64,000 bases of DNA from Amycolatopsis umgeniensis (GTDB lineage: Bacteria > Actinomycetota > Actinomycetes > Mycobacteriales > Pseudonocardiaceae). Made by a program: the position numbers and the translations under genes. Shown here piece after piece: positions 19,263 through 28,004 of the stretch. Within the stretch, counting starts at the first letter, position 1; each line of letters opens with the position of its first letter. The notes under the pieces are model-generated. The model worked only from the letters and a program-made list of their open reading frames with translations, did not search any database and had not been told where the DNA came from. The DNA lies in contig NZ_JACHMX010000001.1 in the NCBI RefSeq assembly GCF_014205155.1, positions 2,852,001 through 2,916,000 on the forward strand. The letters are read 5' to 3'.

Positions 19263-19864
19263 GGGCTCATTTCGTCGTCGTCGGGCGTGGACGGCCGCCG
19301 GGTGCGCGGCGGCGGCGCCGGCGGGTTCGGGGGCCGCACGGGACGGCCCGGCTGCGGCGGCATCGGGGGGCCGGCCTGCGGCCTGGCGCCACCCGGCGGC
19401 GGCGGTGGCGGTGGTGCCCACCGGCCCGGCGGCGGCGGCCGGTCCTCGTTGTGCGCCTCCGGCGCCCACTTGTCCTGTTCGGGGCTGTCCTGCGCGCCGC
19501 CCTCTTCGTCCTCGACCTTCGGCATGAAGGTGCGGACCAGCTCCGCGGCTTCGTCGTTGCCGTTGATTTCGGTGTAGGACTCCGTGACCTTCTCGACGGT
19601 CCTGCGCTGGGCCTCGCGCACGGTCTGCATGACGAGTGAAGAGAGCCTGGCCGGTCCCAGCGTGAGCGCCCGGTTGCTGAACTCGATGGAACTCAGCGAG
19701 CCGTTGGCCTCGACCTTCACCGTCACCGAGCCGTCCGCAGACTGGGCGGTGGAGGCGGACGCGGCGAACGCGGCGGTCAGCGCGCTGGCTTTTTCCTCGA
19801 GTTTCTTGGCTTCCCGCTCCAGGAGGAGGGCGAAATCCTCACCGGCGTCGAAGTTGGGTTGCAT
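19256..19864 (-). CDS. YbaB/EbfC-like protein with proline-rich tail
   Basis: The 202-residue protein has an N-terminal YbaB-like region (about 1-115): a charged coiled-coil helix (LLLEREAKKLEEKASALTAAF), a strand SADGSVTVKVEANGSLSSIEF and a C-terminal helix (LVMQTVREAQRRTVEKV). YbaB-type proteins bind DNA as nucleoid factors; in actinobacteria this fold is frequent beside type VII genes and may serve as a secretion-associated partner. The last 70 residues are proline-rich (long runs of P, PPG and PPR), a probable disordered tail. ATG 19864 begins the conserved MQPNFDAGEDF. It is the first gene of the operon. Confidence 0.75.
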   Translation of the reverse strand: MQPNFDAGEDFALLLEREAKKLEEKASALTAAFAASASTAQSADGSVTVKVEANGSLSSIEFSNRALTLGPARLSSLVMQTVREAQRRTVEKVTESYTEINGNDEAAELVRTFMPKVEDEEGGAQDSPEQDKWAPEAHNEDRPPPPGRWAPPPPPPPGGARPQAGPPMPPQPGRPVRPPNPPAPPPRTRRPSTPDDDEMSPW

Positions 19865-20019
19865 GGGCCGCCTTGCTCTATCTGGACAGGGGCACGACTC
19901 GGCGACGCGGACAGCCGCAGGCCGTTCACCACGCCTCAAAGCCGGAAAAGAGCATAAAACACTGTTTCTGCAAAGGCATCCTAGGCAGCACCGCGGATCC
20001 CCCGGAGCACCGGGCCGCA

Positions 20020-20043
20020 AGGCTTGCCCGTACGAACAAGCCT
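20020..20043 (-). terminator. Possible terminator of the large cell-wall protein gene
   Basis: AGGCTTG (20020-20026) and CAAGCCT (20037-20043) form a 7-bp stem with a 10-base loop, 28 bases past the stop on the minus strand. No U-tract is present, so it is weak. Confidence 0.35.
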
Positions 20044-20070
20044 CACTGCCCGAGAACGCAATCCGGCCGC

Positions 20071-23000
20071 TCAGCGGCGGACCCGGCGGCGCGTGTACCG
20101 CAGCATCCAGGCGCCTGCCAGCAGCGCGGCGAAGGCCAGCGCCAGCAGGTCGGCGGTAGGCGATCCGGTGGAGGCCAGCGGCCCCGTACCGGGTGGCCGG
20201 ACCGGCGCCGTCGGATCGGGCTCGACCGGGTCGGGCGGTGTCGGTGGCTCGCCAGGAGTGACCGGTGTTTCGGTCGAGCAGCCGGGTTCGTCCGGGGTGA
20301 GACAGTTGGCGCCGGGAGTGGTGGAGGTGACCGCGTTGCGCAGCTTCCCCGAACCGGCCGTGACCGAATACGTCACGACGACCTTCTGTCCGACGGCGAG
20401 TTTGCCGTGCCAGCGGAGCAGTTTTCCGCTCAGCGCGACCGATCCGCTCGTCGCCTTCGCGTCACCGTTGTACGTCGCTCCACTGAGGACTCCGGCCAGG
20501 TCGTCGGTCACGGCGGCGTCGTCATAGATGCCGGTGCCGGTGTTGGTGATCGAGAGCGTGTAGGTGACCTTGCCGCCGGGTGCGACACCGGAAACCGGCG
20601 ACGCGGTCTTCGCGATGCTCATCGAGAGCACCGGGGTGCGCGTCGAGCAGGCCGGATCGGCTTGTGACGGTGGGCAGTTGGACCCCTCGTCACCCGTGAC
20701 GGCGTTGTCCAGGAAATGGTCCCCGCGCACGGGTTTCGCCACGGTGACCGAGTACGTGATGGTCGCCGACGCACCGGGTGCGACTGTGCCCGTCCAGGTC
20801 AGCTTCGGCGCCTTGTACGCCACGGTGCCCGCGGTGGCCCGGGCGTCGTCGTTGTAGGTCGCGTCGTCGAGGACCTTGGTCAGATCGTCGGCGATCGAAG
20901 CACCGGGATACGGCGCTTGACCGGTGTTGCGCACGACCACGGTGTATGTGACCTTGCCGCCGGGCGCGGCCACCGCCGGGGCGGCCGACTTCGTGACGCG
21001 CAACGCGGGTGTGGGCAGTTCGTTGCGGCAGTCGGGGTCCTCGGAGCCCTCGTCGCAATTGGACCCCGCGCCGGTGACCACGTTGACCAGCCGTTTGTCG
21101 CCCTTGTTGGTCACGACGACGGAATAGGTGATCGTGGCCTTGTCACCGGCCGCGAGGGAGCCGGTCCAGGTCAAGGCCGGCGGGGCGACGGCGACCGTCA
21201 CCGTGCCGGTGTCCGCCTTCGCGTCGCCGTTGTAGGTGGCGTCGTCCAGCACACCGGAGAGGTCATCGGTGAACGACGCGGCGGGATCCGTTGCCGCACC
21301 GACGTTTTCGACGGTGACGGTGTAGGTGACCGTGTCGCCGGTCTTGACCTCTTCCGGGGTGGCCGACTTGCGGATCTTCAGCGACGGCACCGGCGTGACC
21401 GTCCCGCAGTCCGGGTCCGCCGAATCCGGCGGGCAGTTGCCGTCCGCGGTTCCGGTGACGGCGTTGGAGAGCTTCTTGTCCCCGCCGGGCGGGCGGTTCA
21501 CGGTGACGGAATAGGTGATGGTCACGGTGGCACCGGCCGCGACGTCACCGGTCCAGGTCATCACCGGGGCCTCGTAGCCGGTGGTGCCGCCGGTCGCCTC
21601 GGCGTCGTCGTTGTAGGTCGCGTCGTCGAGGACCCCGGTCAGATCGTCGGCGATCCGGGCCCCCGGATACGCCGCGGTCCCGGTGTTCTCGACGCGCACC
21701 GTGTAGGTGAGCCGCTCGCCCGGCCGGGGAGCGGACGGCGCGGCGGTCTTGACGATCCGCAAGGCGGCGACCGGCGTGACGGCGGAGCAGTCCGGGTCCG
21801 TCGAGCCGGGCGGGCAGGTCGAGTCTTCGGTGCCGGTCACGGAGTTGCGCAACGTCCGATCACCGGCGGGCGGCTTGTTCACGGTCACCGAGTAGGTGAT
21901 GGTGACGGTGGTGCCCGCCGGAAGGTCCGCCGTCCACGTCAGCTTCGGCTCCGCGTACGCGACGGTGCCCGCGGTGGCCCGCGCGTCCCGGTTGTAGGTC
22001 GCGTCGTCCAGGGCTCCGCTCAGATCGTCGGTGAACCGGGCGCCGCGATAGACGCCGGTTCCGGGGTTGCTCGCTGTCACGGTGTAGGTGACGACCTCGC
22101 CCGGCTTCGCGCTCGCCGGTGCCGCGGTCTTGGCCAGGACGAGGACACCGATCGGGGTTTCGGTCGCGCAGTCGGGGTCACCACCACCGGGCGGACAGGT
22201 GGAGCCGTCCGGGCCGACGACGACGTTGGTCAGCCGGCGGTCCCCGGCCGGCGGTTTGCCGACGGTGACCGAGTAGGTGACGGTCACCGTGCTTCCCGCG
22301 GCGACGTCACCGGTCCAGGTGAGTTTCCGGCCCGGCTCGTCGAAGGTGGCCGCGCCCGAGGTGGCGGAAGCGTCGCCATCCCACGAGGCGTCGTCGAGGA
22401 CGCCGGTCAGGTCGTCCGTGAACGAGGCTTCGAGGTACGCGGCCTGGCCGACGTTGGTGACCTTCACGGTGAAAGTGACTTTGTCCCCGGGCATGGCCGA
22501 AGCGGGGCTCGCCGTTTTCTTGATCTCCAGGGCACCGATCGGGGTCGCGGTGCCGCAGGCCGGATCCGCACTGCCCGGCGGGCACGTCGAGCCGTCCGGT
22601 CCGGTGACGGCGTTGCGCAGCACCTTGTCCCCGCCCGGCGGCGTGCCGACCTTCACCGAATAGACGATCGTGACGGTCTTCCCGGCGGGGATGTCCCCGG
22701 TCCACGTCAACGTCGGACTGTCGTAGGCGGGTTGTGCCGGGGTGGGCACTCCATCGGCCGTGGCGACGGCGTCACCGTTGTAGGTGGCGTCGTCGACGAC
22801 GCCGGACAGATCGTCGGTGAGCGTCACACCGGCCGCGGCCGAACCGTCGATGGTCCGCGCGGTCAGGGTGTAGGTCACGACGTCGCCGGGTTTGGCCGAG
22901 GTCGGGGCGGTCGACTTCGTGATCACGACGCCGCTGATCGGCTCGTCGGTGCCGCAATCCGGATCCTTGCCGCCTTCGGGGCAGGTGGAGCCGTCCGGTC

Positions 23001-24711
23001 CGACGACCGCGTTGGTCAGCCGCTTGTTCCCGCCCGGCGGGTTCGCGACGGTCACCGAATAGGTGATCGTGACCGTGCCGCCCTTCCCGACCGTGCCCGC
23101 CCAGCGCAGGGTCTTCTCGGCCTCGGAGTAGTTCACGGCACCGGTGGTCGCGGTGGCGTCGCCGTCGTACGCCGCGTCATCGACCACATCGGACAGATCG
23201 TCGACGGCGGTGGCGTCCGTCCAGTCGGCCGTGCCGTCATTGGTGAGCTTGACCGTGTAGGTGACCTTCTGGCCCGGCATGGGCTTCTTCGGAGCACTGC
23301 TCTTGACGATCTTCAACGTCGCCACGGGGACGAGCGCGGCGCAGTCCGGGTCCTTCGAACCCGCGGCGCAGTTGCTGCCCGGCACGGTCACGACGTTGTC
23401 GAGCTTCTTGTCGCCACCTGGCGGCGAACCGACCGTCACCGAATAGGTGATCGTCACGGTCGCGCCGGGGCTGAGGTCACCGGTCCAGGTCAGGCGCTTT
23501 CCCTCGGCGTCGTACTGGGGTTTCGCCAGCTCGGAGCCACCCGAAAGGGCCTTCGCGTCGTCGTTGTAGGCGGCGTCGTCCAGCACCCCGGACAGATCGT
23601 CGGTGACGGACGTCCCGGCTGCCGGCGCCGTTCCCTCATTGGCGACGGTGACGGTGTAGGTGACCCTTTCGCCCGGTTTCGCGTCGGTCTTGTCCGCCTT
23701 CTTGGTGACCACGAGCCGTTTCGTCAGATCCGGGGCGATCGAGCAGCTGGCGAGGTCGGTGATGGGCCAGGTCCCGCCGGATTCGGAGGTGATCCGGCCG
23801 ACCTGGTTGGTGTGCGCGTTGCCGCCGGGGACCTGCACGGACACGCCGGTGCTCGGGTCCACCTTGTACAGCGCGCCGCCGTAATAGCCGAGGTAGATCG
23901 AGCCGTTCAGGAAGGCCATGCCGTAGTTGTTGAAGCCGTTGGACGAGCCGGCGCCGGTGACCTTCACCGCCTGGGTGGTCTCGCCGGTGTCCGGATCGAA
24001 GCGGTAGACGTAGCTCTGTCCGCCGTAGACGATCCCGTAGTAGACGCCGCCGGAGGAATCGACGAACAGGTCGGGGACGAGCGTTCCCCCGGCGAACACG
24101 GGGTCGTTCGCCGGAACGGGCTTCAGGGTGGATCCCCGGGAGTAGGTCTTCGTCTCGCCGCCGGCGAGGTCCATCGCGAACAGCACCGGCGCCCCGCCGT
24201 TCTGCGCGCCGTAGAGCTTTCCGGTCGCGGGGTCGGCGCCGAGCCCGCCCCAGTTGACCCCGGCGGGGAGTTTGCGGGTCGCTCCCCCGGCGATCTCGTC
24301 GGTGACCGTGTTCGTCCCCGACACATGCTTGTAGAGCGTGAGATTCCCGGTGGTGTAGCTGGAGTAGAAGGCCGCGACCCGGCCGCTGTCGGGATCCTTG
24401 CCCAGCGCCATGTTCGTCGACCAGTAGTCCGGCGGGGCCGTGCCCGCCCGCTTGCTGATCACCGTGTTCTGGATCTCCGCGGCACCCGAGGCGCCGGAGC
24501 GGAACTGCATACCGGACCGGAAGTTGCTGTAGTACAGGTGATCGCAGTCGAATGTGGACGGATCGTTCTCGCCCTGCACCGGCCACGTCGCCGCCTGCGC
24601 CGTCCCGGCCGGGACCAGGGCGCCGAACAGGATGGCCGCCACTGTGCCGAACGACAAAACCCGTCGTGACAACGATTTCGGTGCACGGCGCCGACGCTGT
24701 GCGACGACCAC
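20071..24711 (-). CDS. Large cell-wall-anchored protein with nine DUF11-like repeats
   Basis: The 1546-residue protein has a signal peptide (to about AQA-ATW, residue 41), a 300-residue N-terminal domain resembling a beta-propeller (repeats such as GKDPDSGRVAAFYS, GADPATGKLYGAQN, RFDPDTGETTQ), then nine copies of a roughly 127-residue module starting with K-s-a-P-x(4)-PG(D/E)-x-VTYTV and containing DDLSGVLDDATYNGDA. It ends with a proline-rich spacer, LASTG (about 1512-1516), a hydrophobic helix and RRRVRR. LAxTG is the class E sortase signal, so the protein should be covalently attached to the peptidoglycan with the repeats as a stalk or adhesive fibre. It starts at GTG 24711 and is divergent from the RidA gene. 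Confidence 0.85.
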   Translation of the reverse strand: MVVAQRRRRAPKSLSRRVLSFGTVAAILFGALVPAGTAQAATWPVQGENDPSTFDCDHLYYSNFRSGMQFRSGASGAAEIQNTVISKRAGTAPPDYWSTNMALGKDPDSGRVAAFYSSYTTGNLTLYKHVSGTNTVTDEIAGGATRKLPAGVNWGGLGADPATGKLYGAQNGGAPVLFAMDLAGGETKTYSRGSTLKPVPANDPVFAGGTLVPDLFVDSSGGVYYGIVYGGQSYVYRFDPDTGETTQAVKVTGAGSSNGFNNYGMAFLNGSIYLGYYGGALYKVDPSTGVSVQVPGGNAHTNQVGRITSESGGTWPITDLASCSIAPDLTKRLVVTKKADKTDAKPGERVTYTVTVANEGTAPAAGTSVTDDLSGVLDDAAYNDDAKALSGGSELAKPQYDAEGKRLTWTGDLSPGATVTITYSVTVGSPPGGDKKLDNVVTVPGSNCAAGSKDPDCAALVPVATLKIVKSSAPKKPMPGQKVTYTVKLTNDGTADWTDATAVDDLSDVVDDAAYDGDATATTGAVNYSEAEKTLRWAGTVGKGGTVTITYSVTVANPPGGNKRLTNAVVGPDGSTCPEGGKDPDCGTDEPISGVVITKSTAPTSAKPGDVVTYTLTARTIDGSAAAGVTLTDDLSGVVDDATYNGDAVATADGVPTPAQPAYDSPTLTWTGDIPAGKTVTIVYSVKVGTPPGGDKVLRNAVTGPDGSTCPPGSADPACGTATPIGALEIKKTASPASAMPGDKVTFTVKVTNVGQAAYLEASFTDDLTGVLDDASWDGDASATSGAATFDEPGRKLTWTGDVAAGSTVTVTYSVTVGKPPAGDRRLTNVVVGPDGSTCPPGGGDPDCATETPIGVLVLAKTAAPASAKPGEVVTYTVTASNPGTGVYRGARFTDDLSGALDDATYNRDARATAGTVAYAEPKLTWTADLPAGTTVTITYSVTVNKPPAGDRTLRNSVTGTEDSTCPPGSTDPDCSAVTPVAALRIVKTAAPSAPRPGERLTYTVRVENTGTAAYPGARIADDLTGVLDDATYNDDAEATGGTTGYEAPVMTWTGDVAAGATVTITYSVTVNRPPGGDKKLSNAVTGTADGNCPPDSADPDCGTVTPVPSLKIRKSATPEEVKTGDTVTYTVTVENVGAATDPAASFTDDLSGVLDDATYNGDAKADTGTVTVAVAPPALTWTGSLAAGDKATITYSVVVTNKGDKRLVNVVTGAGSNCDEGSEDPDCRNELPTPALRVTKSAAPAVAAPGGKVTYTVVVRNTGQAPYPGASIADDLTKVLDDATYNDDARATAGTVAYKAPKLTWTGTVAPGASATITYSVTVAKPVRGDHFLDNAVTGDEGSNCPPSQADPACSTRTPVLSMSIAKTASPVSGVAPGGKVTYTLSITNTGTGIYDDAAVTDDLAGVLSGATYNGDAKATSGSVALSGKLLRWHGKLAVGQKVVVTYSVTAGSGKLRNAVTSTTPGANCLTPDEPGCSTETPVTPGEPPTPPDPVEPDPTAPVRPPGTGPLASTGSPTADLLALAFAALLAGAWMLRYTRRRVRR
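20290..23730. repeat. Nine tandem ~381-bp coding repeats
   Basis: Within the cell-wall protein gene the segments encoding (K/R)x(A/S)xP...PG(D/E) recur at an interval near 381 bp, exactly so for several neighbouring units. The repeats are diverged rather than identical, but they share long GC-rich stretches that could recombine and change the repeat number. Confidence 0.85.
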
Positions 24712-24864
24712 GAAGAGCCTCCCGGTGACGAGCGAACTCAGCCCGACGCTACAAGCCGCACCAGGACCCTCAACTCGAAAGCCGGGGCACCACCTGAACG
24801 TGTTCGATCATGGGTGAGTCGAATCCGGTTCCGCTCCGGCCGCCGTTGTGCTTTCGTTCGGGTC

Positions 24865-25242
24865 ATGACTGAGCGGGTGAACATCTCCTCCGGTGGGGAT
24901 TTCGAGCAGATCTTCGGCTACAGCCGGGCGGTGCGCGTCGGCGACCACATCCATGTTTCCGGGACGACGGCGCGTGAACCGTTCCGTTCGGGAGACGCGT
25001 ACGAACAGGCGTCGGCCGTGCTTTCGATCATCGAGACCGCGCTGCGGGAGGCCGGTTCGAGCCTCGCCGCGGTGGTGCGGACGGTCACCTACGTGACCGA
25101 CATCAAGGACGCGGACCTGGTGGCGCGGGCCCACCGCGAGGCCTTCGGCGATGTGCTGCCCGCGGCCACCATGGTCGGAGTCTCGGCGTTGCTCGACCCG
25201 AAGATGAAGGTCGAGATCGAGGCGTACGCCATCGAGAAGTAA
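24865..25242 (+). CDS. RidA/YjgF-family protein
   Basis: The 125-residue protein matches the RidA fold: GYSRAVRVGDHIHVSGTTA near residues 17-35, then QASAVLSIIETALREAGSSLAAVVRTVTYVTDIKD and ATMVGVSALLDPKMKVEIEAYAI at the end. Canonical RidA deaminates reactive enamines or imines made by PLP enzymes; the arginine usually needed lies within the strand before the C-terminal segment and is not clear here (it reads ATMVGV), so a different activity is possible. ATG 24865 opens the conserved part. It converges with the SDR gene, whose stop is adjacent. Confidence 0.85.
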   Translation: MTERVNISSGGDFEQIFGYSRAVRVGDHIHVSGTTAREPFRSGDAYEQASAVLSIIETALREAGSSLAAVVRTVTYVTDIKDADLVARAHREAFGDVLPAATMVGVSALLDPKMKVEIEAYAIEK

Positions 25243-25947
25243 CTACTTCCCGAAAGACCCGACCAGCGCTTCGGGAGCCTCACGCGTCGCGTAGAGCTTC
25301 CAGAAGGCGTCGGCGAAGACATCCGGGTGGATCACCTCGGGCTCGAAGTCCAGCGGGCTCGAGGTGAGCACCCGATGCGGGACGCTGCCCTCGATCAGCG
25401 CCCCGACATTGACGGCTCCGGCGTAGACGCCCTTCTCGGCGAGCACGGCGTTGAGATTGTGGAAGTAGTTCCGCAACGCGGCCTGCGCCATCCCGATGTT
25501 GCCGAGGAACGGCGCCGGGTGCAGGCCGGATTGGCCCGCGGTGAACAGGATCGCGCCGTCGCCGCGCTCGGTCATGCCCGGCAGGACAGCCCGCACCAGC
25601 GCGACCGCGGAGACGAGGAACCTGTCCAGGACCAGCCGCAGGTTCTCCGGGTCGACGTCGAGCACCGGGGCGATGCCCTCGCCCATGTCGCCGCCGCCGG
25701 GGTTGAACGCGACCGCGTCGATCCGGCCGATGGCGACGACGGCTGCCGCGATCTGGGCCGTTTCGTAGACGTCGGCGACGAACCCGCTCGCCTCGATGCC
25801 GTCGCCGTCCAGTGCGGCGACGAGCGCGTCGAGGTTCTCGGTGGTGCGCGCGACGAGGGCGACACGGAACCCCTCCCGGCCGAAGCGGCGGGCGAGCGAC
25901 AAGCCCAGCACCGGTCCGGCGCCGAAGATCGCGAGCGTCTTGGTCAT
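25243..25947 (-). CDS. Short-chain dehydrogenase/reductase-like protein
   Basis: The 234-residue protein has an SDR N-terminus (TLAIFGAGPVLGLSLARRFGREGFRVALVAR, residues 3-33) and NPGGGD in place of the NNAG motif. At the catalytic site the usual YxxxK is missing: the segment reads FLGNIGMAQAALRNYF. It may therefore be a non-classical reductase or a regulatory member. It is transcribed divergently from a TetR gene, with two palindromes between them, so its expression is probably repressed by that regulator. Confidence 0.85.
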   Translation of the reverse strand: MTKTLAIFGAGPVLGLSLARRFGREGFRVALVARTTENLDALVAALDGDGIEASGFVADVYETAQIAAAVVAIGRIDAVAFNPGGGDMGEGIAPVLDVDPENLRLVLDRFLVSAVALVRAVLPGMTERGDGAILFTAGQSGLHPAPFLGNIGMAQAALRNYFHNLNAVLAEKGVYAGAVNVGALIEGSVPHRVLTSSPLDFEPEVIHPDVFADAFWKLYATREAPEALVGSFGK

Positions 25948-25958
25948 GACTCCTCCTT

Positions 25959-25980
25959 AAGTTGAGGCTTTCCTCAACTT
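25959..25980. promoter_or_regulatory. Operator 1 for the TetR regulator
   Basis: AAGTTGAGG-cttt-CCTCAACTT is a perfect 9-bp inverted repeat. It lies 12 bases upstream of the SDR start (minus strand) and in the TetR/SDR divergent promoter region. Confidence 0.75.
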
Positions 25981-25996
25981 CTTCGAAGGTACACAC

Positions 25997-26019
25997 AACT
26001 TGAGGCCACCTTCAAGTTG
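25997..26019. promoter_or_regulatory. Operator 2 for the TetR regulator
   Basis: CAACTTGA and TCAAGTTG form an inverted repeat with the same half-site (CAACTT) as operator 1. It sits immediately before the TetR gene, consistent with autoregulation. Confidence 0.6.
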
Positions 26020-26034
26020 GCTACGCTGTCGGTC

Positions 26035-26640
26035 ATGAGGAAGGACGCCCAGCGCAACCGCGACTTGCTGGTCGAGGCCGCCAGGGGGCTCTACGCCGAG
26101 CGTGGCCTCGACGTCGCGCTCGAAGAGATCGCCAAGACCGCCGGAGTCAGCATCGGCACGCTGTACAACCACTTCCCCCAGCGCGCGGATCTGGTGAACG
26201 CCGTGTTCGCCGAAAGGACCGAGACAGTCGCGAAGCTGGCCGAGCACGCGCTGACCCTCGACGACGCCTGGGCCGGGTTGACGTCCTTCGTCGAACGGAT
26301 CTGCGAACTGCAGGCCGCCGATCGCGGCTACAACGAACTGGCCTCGACGCGGCCGCCGCAGACCGAAGATCCCGAACGCGGTTACGAACTCATGACCCGT
26401 GTCGTCGAACGCGCCAAGGAGAGCGGGGCGCTGCGCGCCGACTTCACCCTCGAGGACATGGCCTTCTTGACCTGGGGGATCGCGCGCACGGTGGAGGCGA
26501 CAGCGACTGTCCGGCCGGAGGTCTGGCGCCGCCATCTCGCCCTGCTCTTAGACGGGATGCGCGCGCCCGCCGCGAACCCGTTGCCGGAACCGCCGCTGCT
26601 GCCCGGGGAGCTGGCGCGGATCATGGACGACTGCGGCTGA
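26035..26640 (+). CDS. TetR-family transcriptional regulator
   Basis: The 201-residue protein has an N-terminal TetR DNA-binding domain: RDLLVEAARGLYAERGLDVALEEIAKTAGVSIGTLYNHFPQRADLVNAVF (about residues 8-57), and a C-terminal helical effector-binding domain. It is divergent from the SDR gene and two palindromes with a shared CAACTT half-site lie between them, so it very likely represses the SDR and itself until a ligand binds. ATG 26035 precedes the conserved domain; an upstream ATG at 26017 lies inside operator 2 and is less likely. The ligand is unknown. Confidence 0.9.
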   Translation: MRKDAQRNRDLLVEAARGLYAERGLDVALEEIAKTAGVSIGTLYNHFPQRADLVNAVFAERTETVAKLAEHALTLDDAWAGLTSFVERICELQAADRGYNELASTRPPQTEDPERGYELMTRVVERAKESGALRADFTLEDMAFLTWGIARTVEATATVRPEVWRRHLALLLDGMRAPAANPLPEPPLLPGELARIMDDCG

Positions 26641-26660
26641 AACCGGCAGGCAACCCCCGG

Positions 26661-26690
26661 CCCCTCCGGAACGTGTTCACCCCGGAGGGG
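26661..26690 (+). promoter_or_regulatory. Hairpin covering the ribosome binding site of the lipoprotein gene
   Basis: CCCCTCCGG (26661-26669) pairs with CCGGAGGGG (26682-26690), and the latter contains the GGAGG of the ribosome binding site 7 bases before ATG 26698. The 9-bp G/C stem could hide the site; it may also serve as a terminator for the TetR gene. Confidence 0.5.
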
Positions 26691-26697
26691 AGATCCG

Positions 26698-27282
26698 ATG
26701 AAGACAAGACTACTGCTCGTTTCCCTGGTGGGTGCCCTTTTCGCGACGGCGGCCTGCTCCGGGGAGCCGCCACCCGCGCCCGTGACGGTCACCGCGGCCC
26801 CGTCGTCCACGGTGCCCGCGCCGCCTTCCGGGCCGGACGCCAAGACCGTCGCGTGGCTCGACGGGGTGTGCGGCGCGGTGTACGGCTTCATGAAGGCCCA
26901 CGACGAGTACTCGCGCAAACAGCAGTCCGGGGTCGAAGTGACCCGCGGCGCACTGAAGGAAGAACTCGGGATTCGCGCGGGCTTCGCGGGCAAGGTCGTC
27001 GACGACCTGAACGCGCTGCCCCCATCGCCGATTCCCGGCGGTGACGCGGTGAAGAAGTCCCTTGTGGACCAATACGTCGCGGCGAGGGACGCGGCGGCCG
27101 CCGGGAAGCAGCGCCTGGAGAAGTCCGGGAACGAAGCCGCCATGGACGCGGCGATCAAGGCGATGGACGCCGTCCAGAAGCCGGTCACGGACACTCCCGA
27201 CCTCATGCCCGCACTCAAGATCGAGACACCGGAACTGATGGCCGCGGCCGCCGAGGCCAAGAACTGCGCGTCTCCCCACTGA
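26698..27282 (+). CDS. Predicted lipoprotein, paralogue 1
   Basis: The 194-residue protein starts with a lipoprotein signal (MKTRLLLVSLVGALFATAAC), lipobox TAAC with the cysteine at residue 20, then a short proline/threonine-rich linker and a helical domain of about 150 residues (VAWLDGVCGAVYGFMKAHDEYS, IPGGDAVKKSLVDQYV). I do not recognise the domain. Two further cysteines (GVCG and the C-terminal NCASP) could form a disulphide outside the cell. It is followed 28 bases later by a clear paralogue. A hairpin overlaps its ribosome binding site. Confidence 0.75.
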   Translation: MKTRLLLVSLVGALFATAACSGEPPPAPVTVTAAPSSTVPAPPSGPDAKTVAWLDGVCGAVYGFMKAHDEYSRKQQSGVEVTRGALKEELGIRAGFAGKVVDDLNALPPSPIPGGDAVKKSLVDQYVAARDAAAAGKQRLEKSGNEAAMDAAIKAMDAVQKPVTDTPDLMPALKIETPELMAAAAEAKNCASPH

Positions 27283-27309
27283 CCAGAGCGTCACCGCGAA
27301 CGGAGCCCC

Positions 27310-27879
27310 ATGAAGCCGAAACTTCTACTCGTTTCCCTTGCGGGGGCCCTGTTCGCGGTGACAGCCTGTTCGGGAGAAGCACCTCCCGCTCCGCCGACGG
27401 TCACCGTCACCCCGACGTCCGCCGCACCGGACACCAGGACGGTGGCCTGGCTGGAAGGGATGTGCGGCGCGATCTACGGCTTCGTGAAGGCCAGCAACGA
27501 CCACGCGAGCCGTCAGGGTGCCGGCGTCGAGGTGACCAGGCCGTGGCTGAGCGACAACCTCGGGGTCCGCGCCGAACTGGCGGGCAAGGTCGTCGACGAA
27601 CTGAACGCGCTGCCCGCGTCGCCGATTCCCGGCGGAGACGCGGCGAAGAAGTCCCTTGTGGACAGTTACACGACCGCGCGGGACGCGGCTGCGGAAGGTA
27701 AACGGAAGCTGGACGCCTCCCAGAGCCAGACCGCGCTGGACGCCGGGCTCAAAGCCCTGGAGTCGGCGCAGAAGCCGCTCTTGGAGACCACGGATCCGTT
27801 CGCGTCGGTCAAGTTGGAGACACCGGCACTGGTGGCCTCGATCGCCGCCGCCAAGAAGTGCGTGCCCGGCGGATCTTGA
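27310..27879 (+). CDS. Predicted lipoprotein, paralogue 2
   Basis: The 189-residue protein has the same plan as its upstream neighbour: MKPKLLLVSLAGALFAVTAC signal with lipobox VTAC, GMCGAIYGFVKASNDHAS, SPIPGGDAAKKSLVDSYTTARDAA and a C-terminal KKCVPGG. The two cysteines of the exported domain are conserved. The pair is a tandem duplication that has since diverged. Its function is unknown; both should sit on the outer face of the membrane. Confidence 0.75.
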   Translation: MKPKLLLVSLAGALFAVTACSGEAPPAPPTVTVTPTSAAPDTRTVAWLEGMCGAIYGFVKASNDHASRQGAGVEVTRPWLSDNLGVRAELAGKVVDELNALPASPIPGGDAAKKSLVDSYTTARDAAAEGKRKLDASQSQTALDAGLKALESAQKPLLETTDPFASVKLETPALVASIAAAKKCVPGGS

Positions 27880-28004
27880 GCGATCCCCGCGCGACCCCTC
27901 CGCGACCATGCCACCCAAGACTTCACACCCGACAAGGGCCGAGGGGGGGTGCGAGTTGGCGACGCAACTCGCGACCCACCAGGCCACGCCCCCTGTTCAG
28001 CCAC

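Noticed and set aside
20290..23730. CRISPR-like repeat array
   Set aside because: The ~381-bp period and diverged units belong to protein modules; there are no short identical repeats with spacers.
20716..24669. 1317-residue plus-strand frame opposite the wall protein
   Set aside because: It mirrors the tandem repeats of the minus-strand gene; composition (G, R, V-rich) and lack of a ribosome binding site mark it as a shadow.
24712..24864. Operator or riboswitch in the divergent gap before the RidA gene
   Set aside because: No inverted repeat or known riboswitch core could be recognised.
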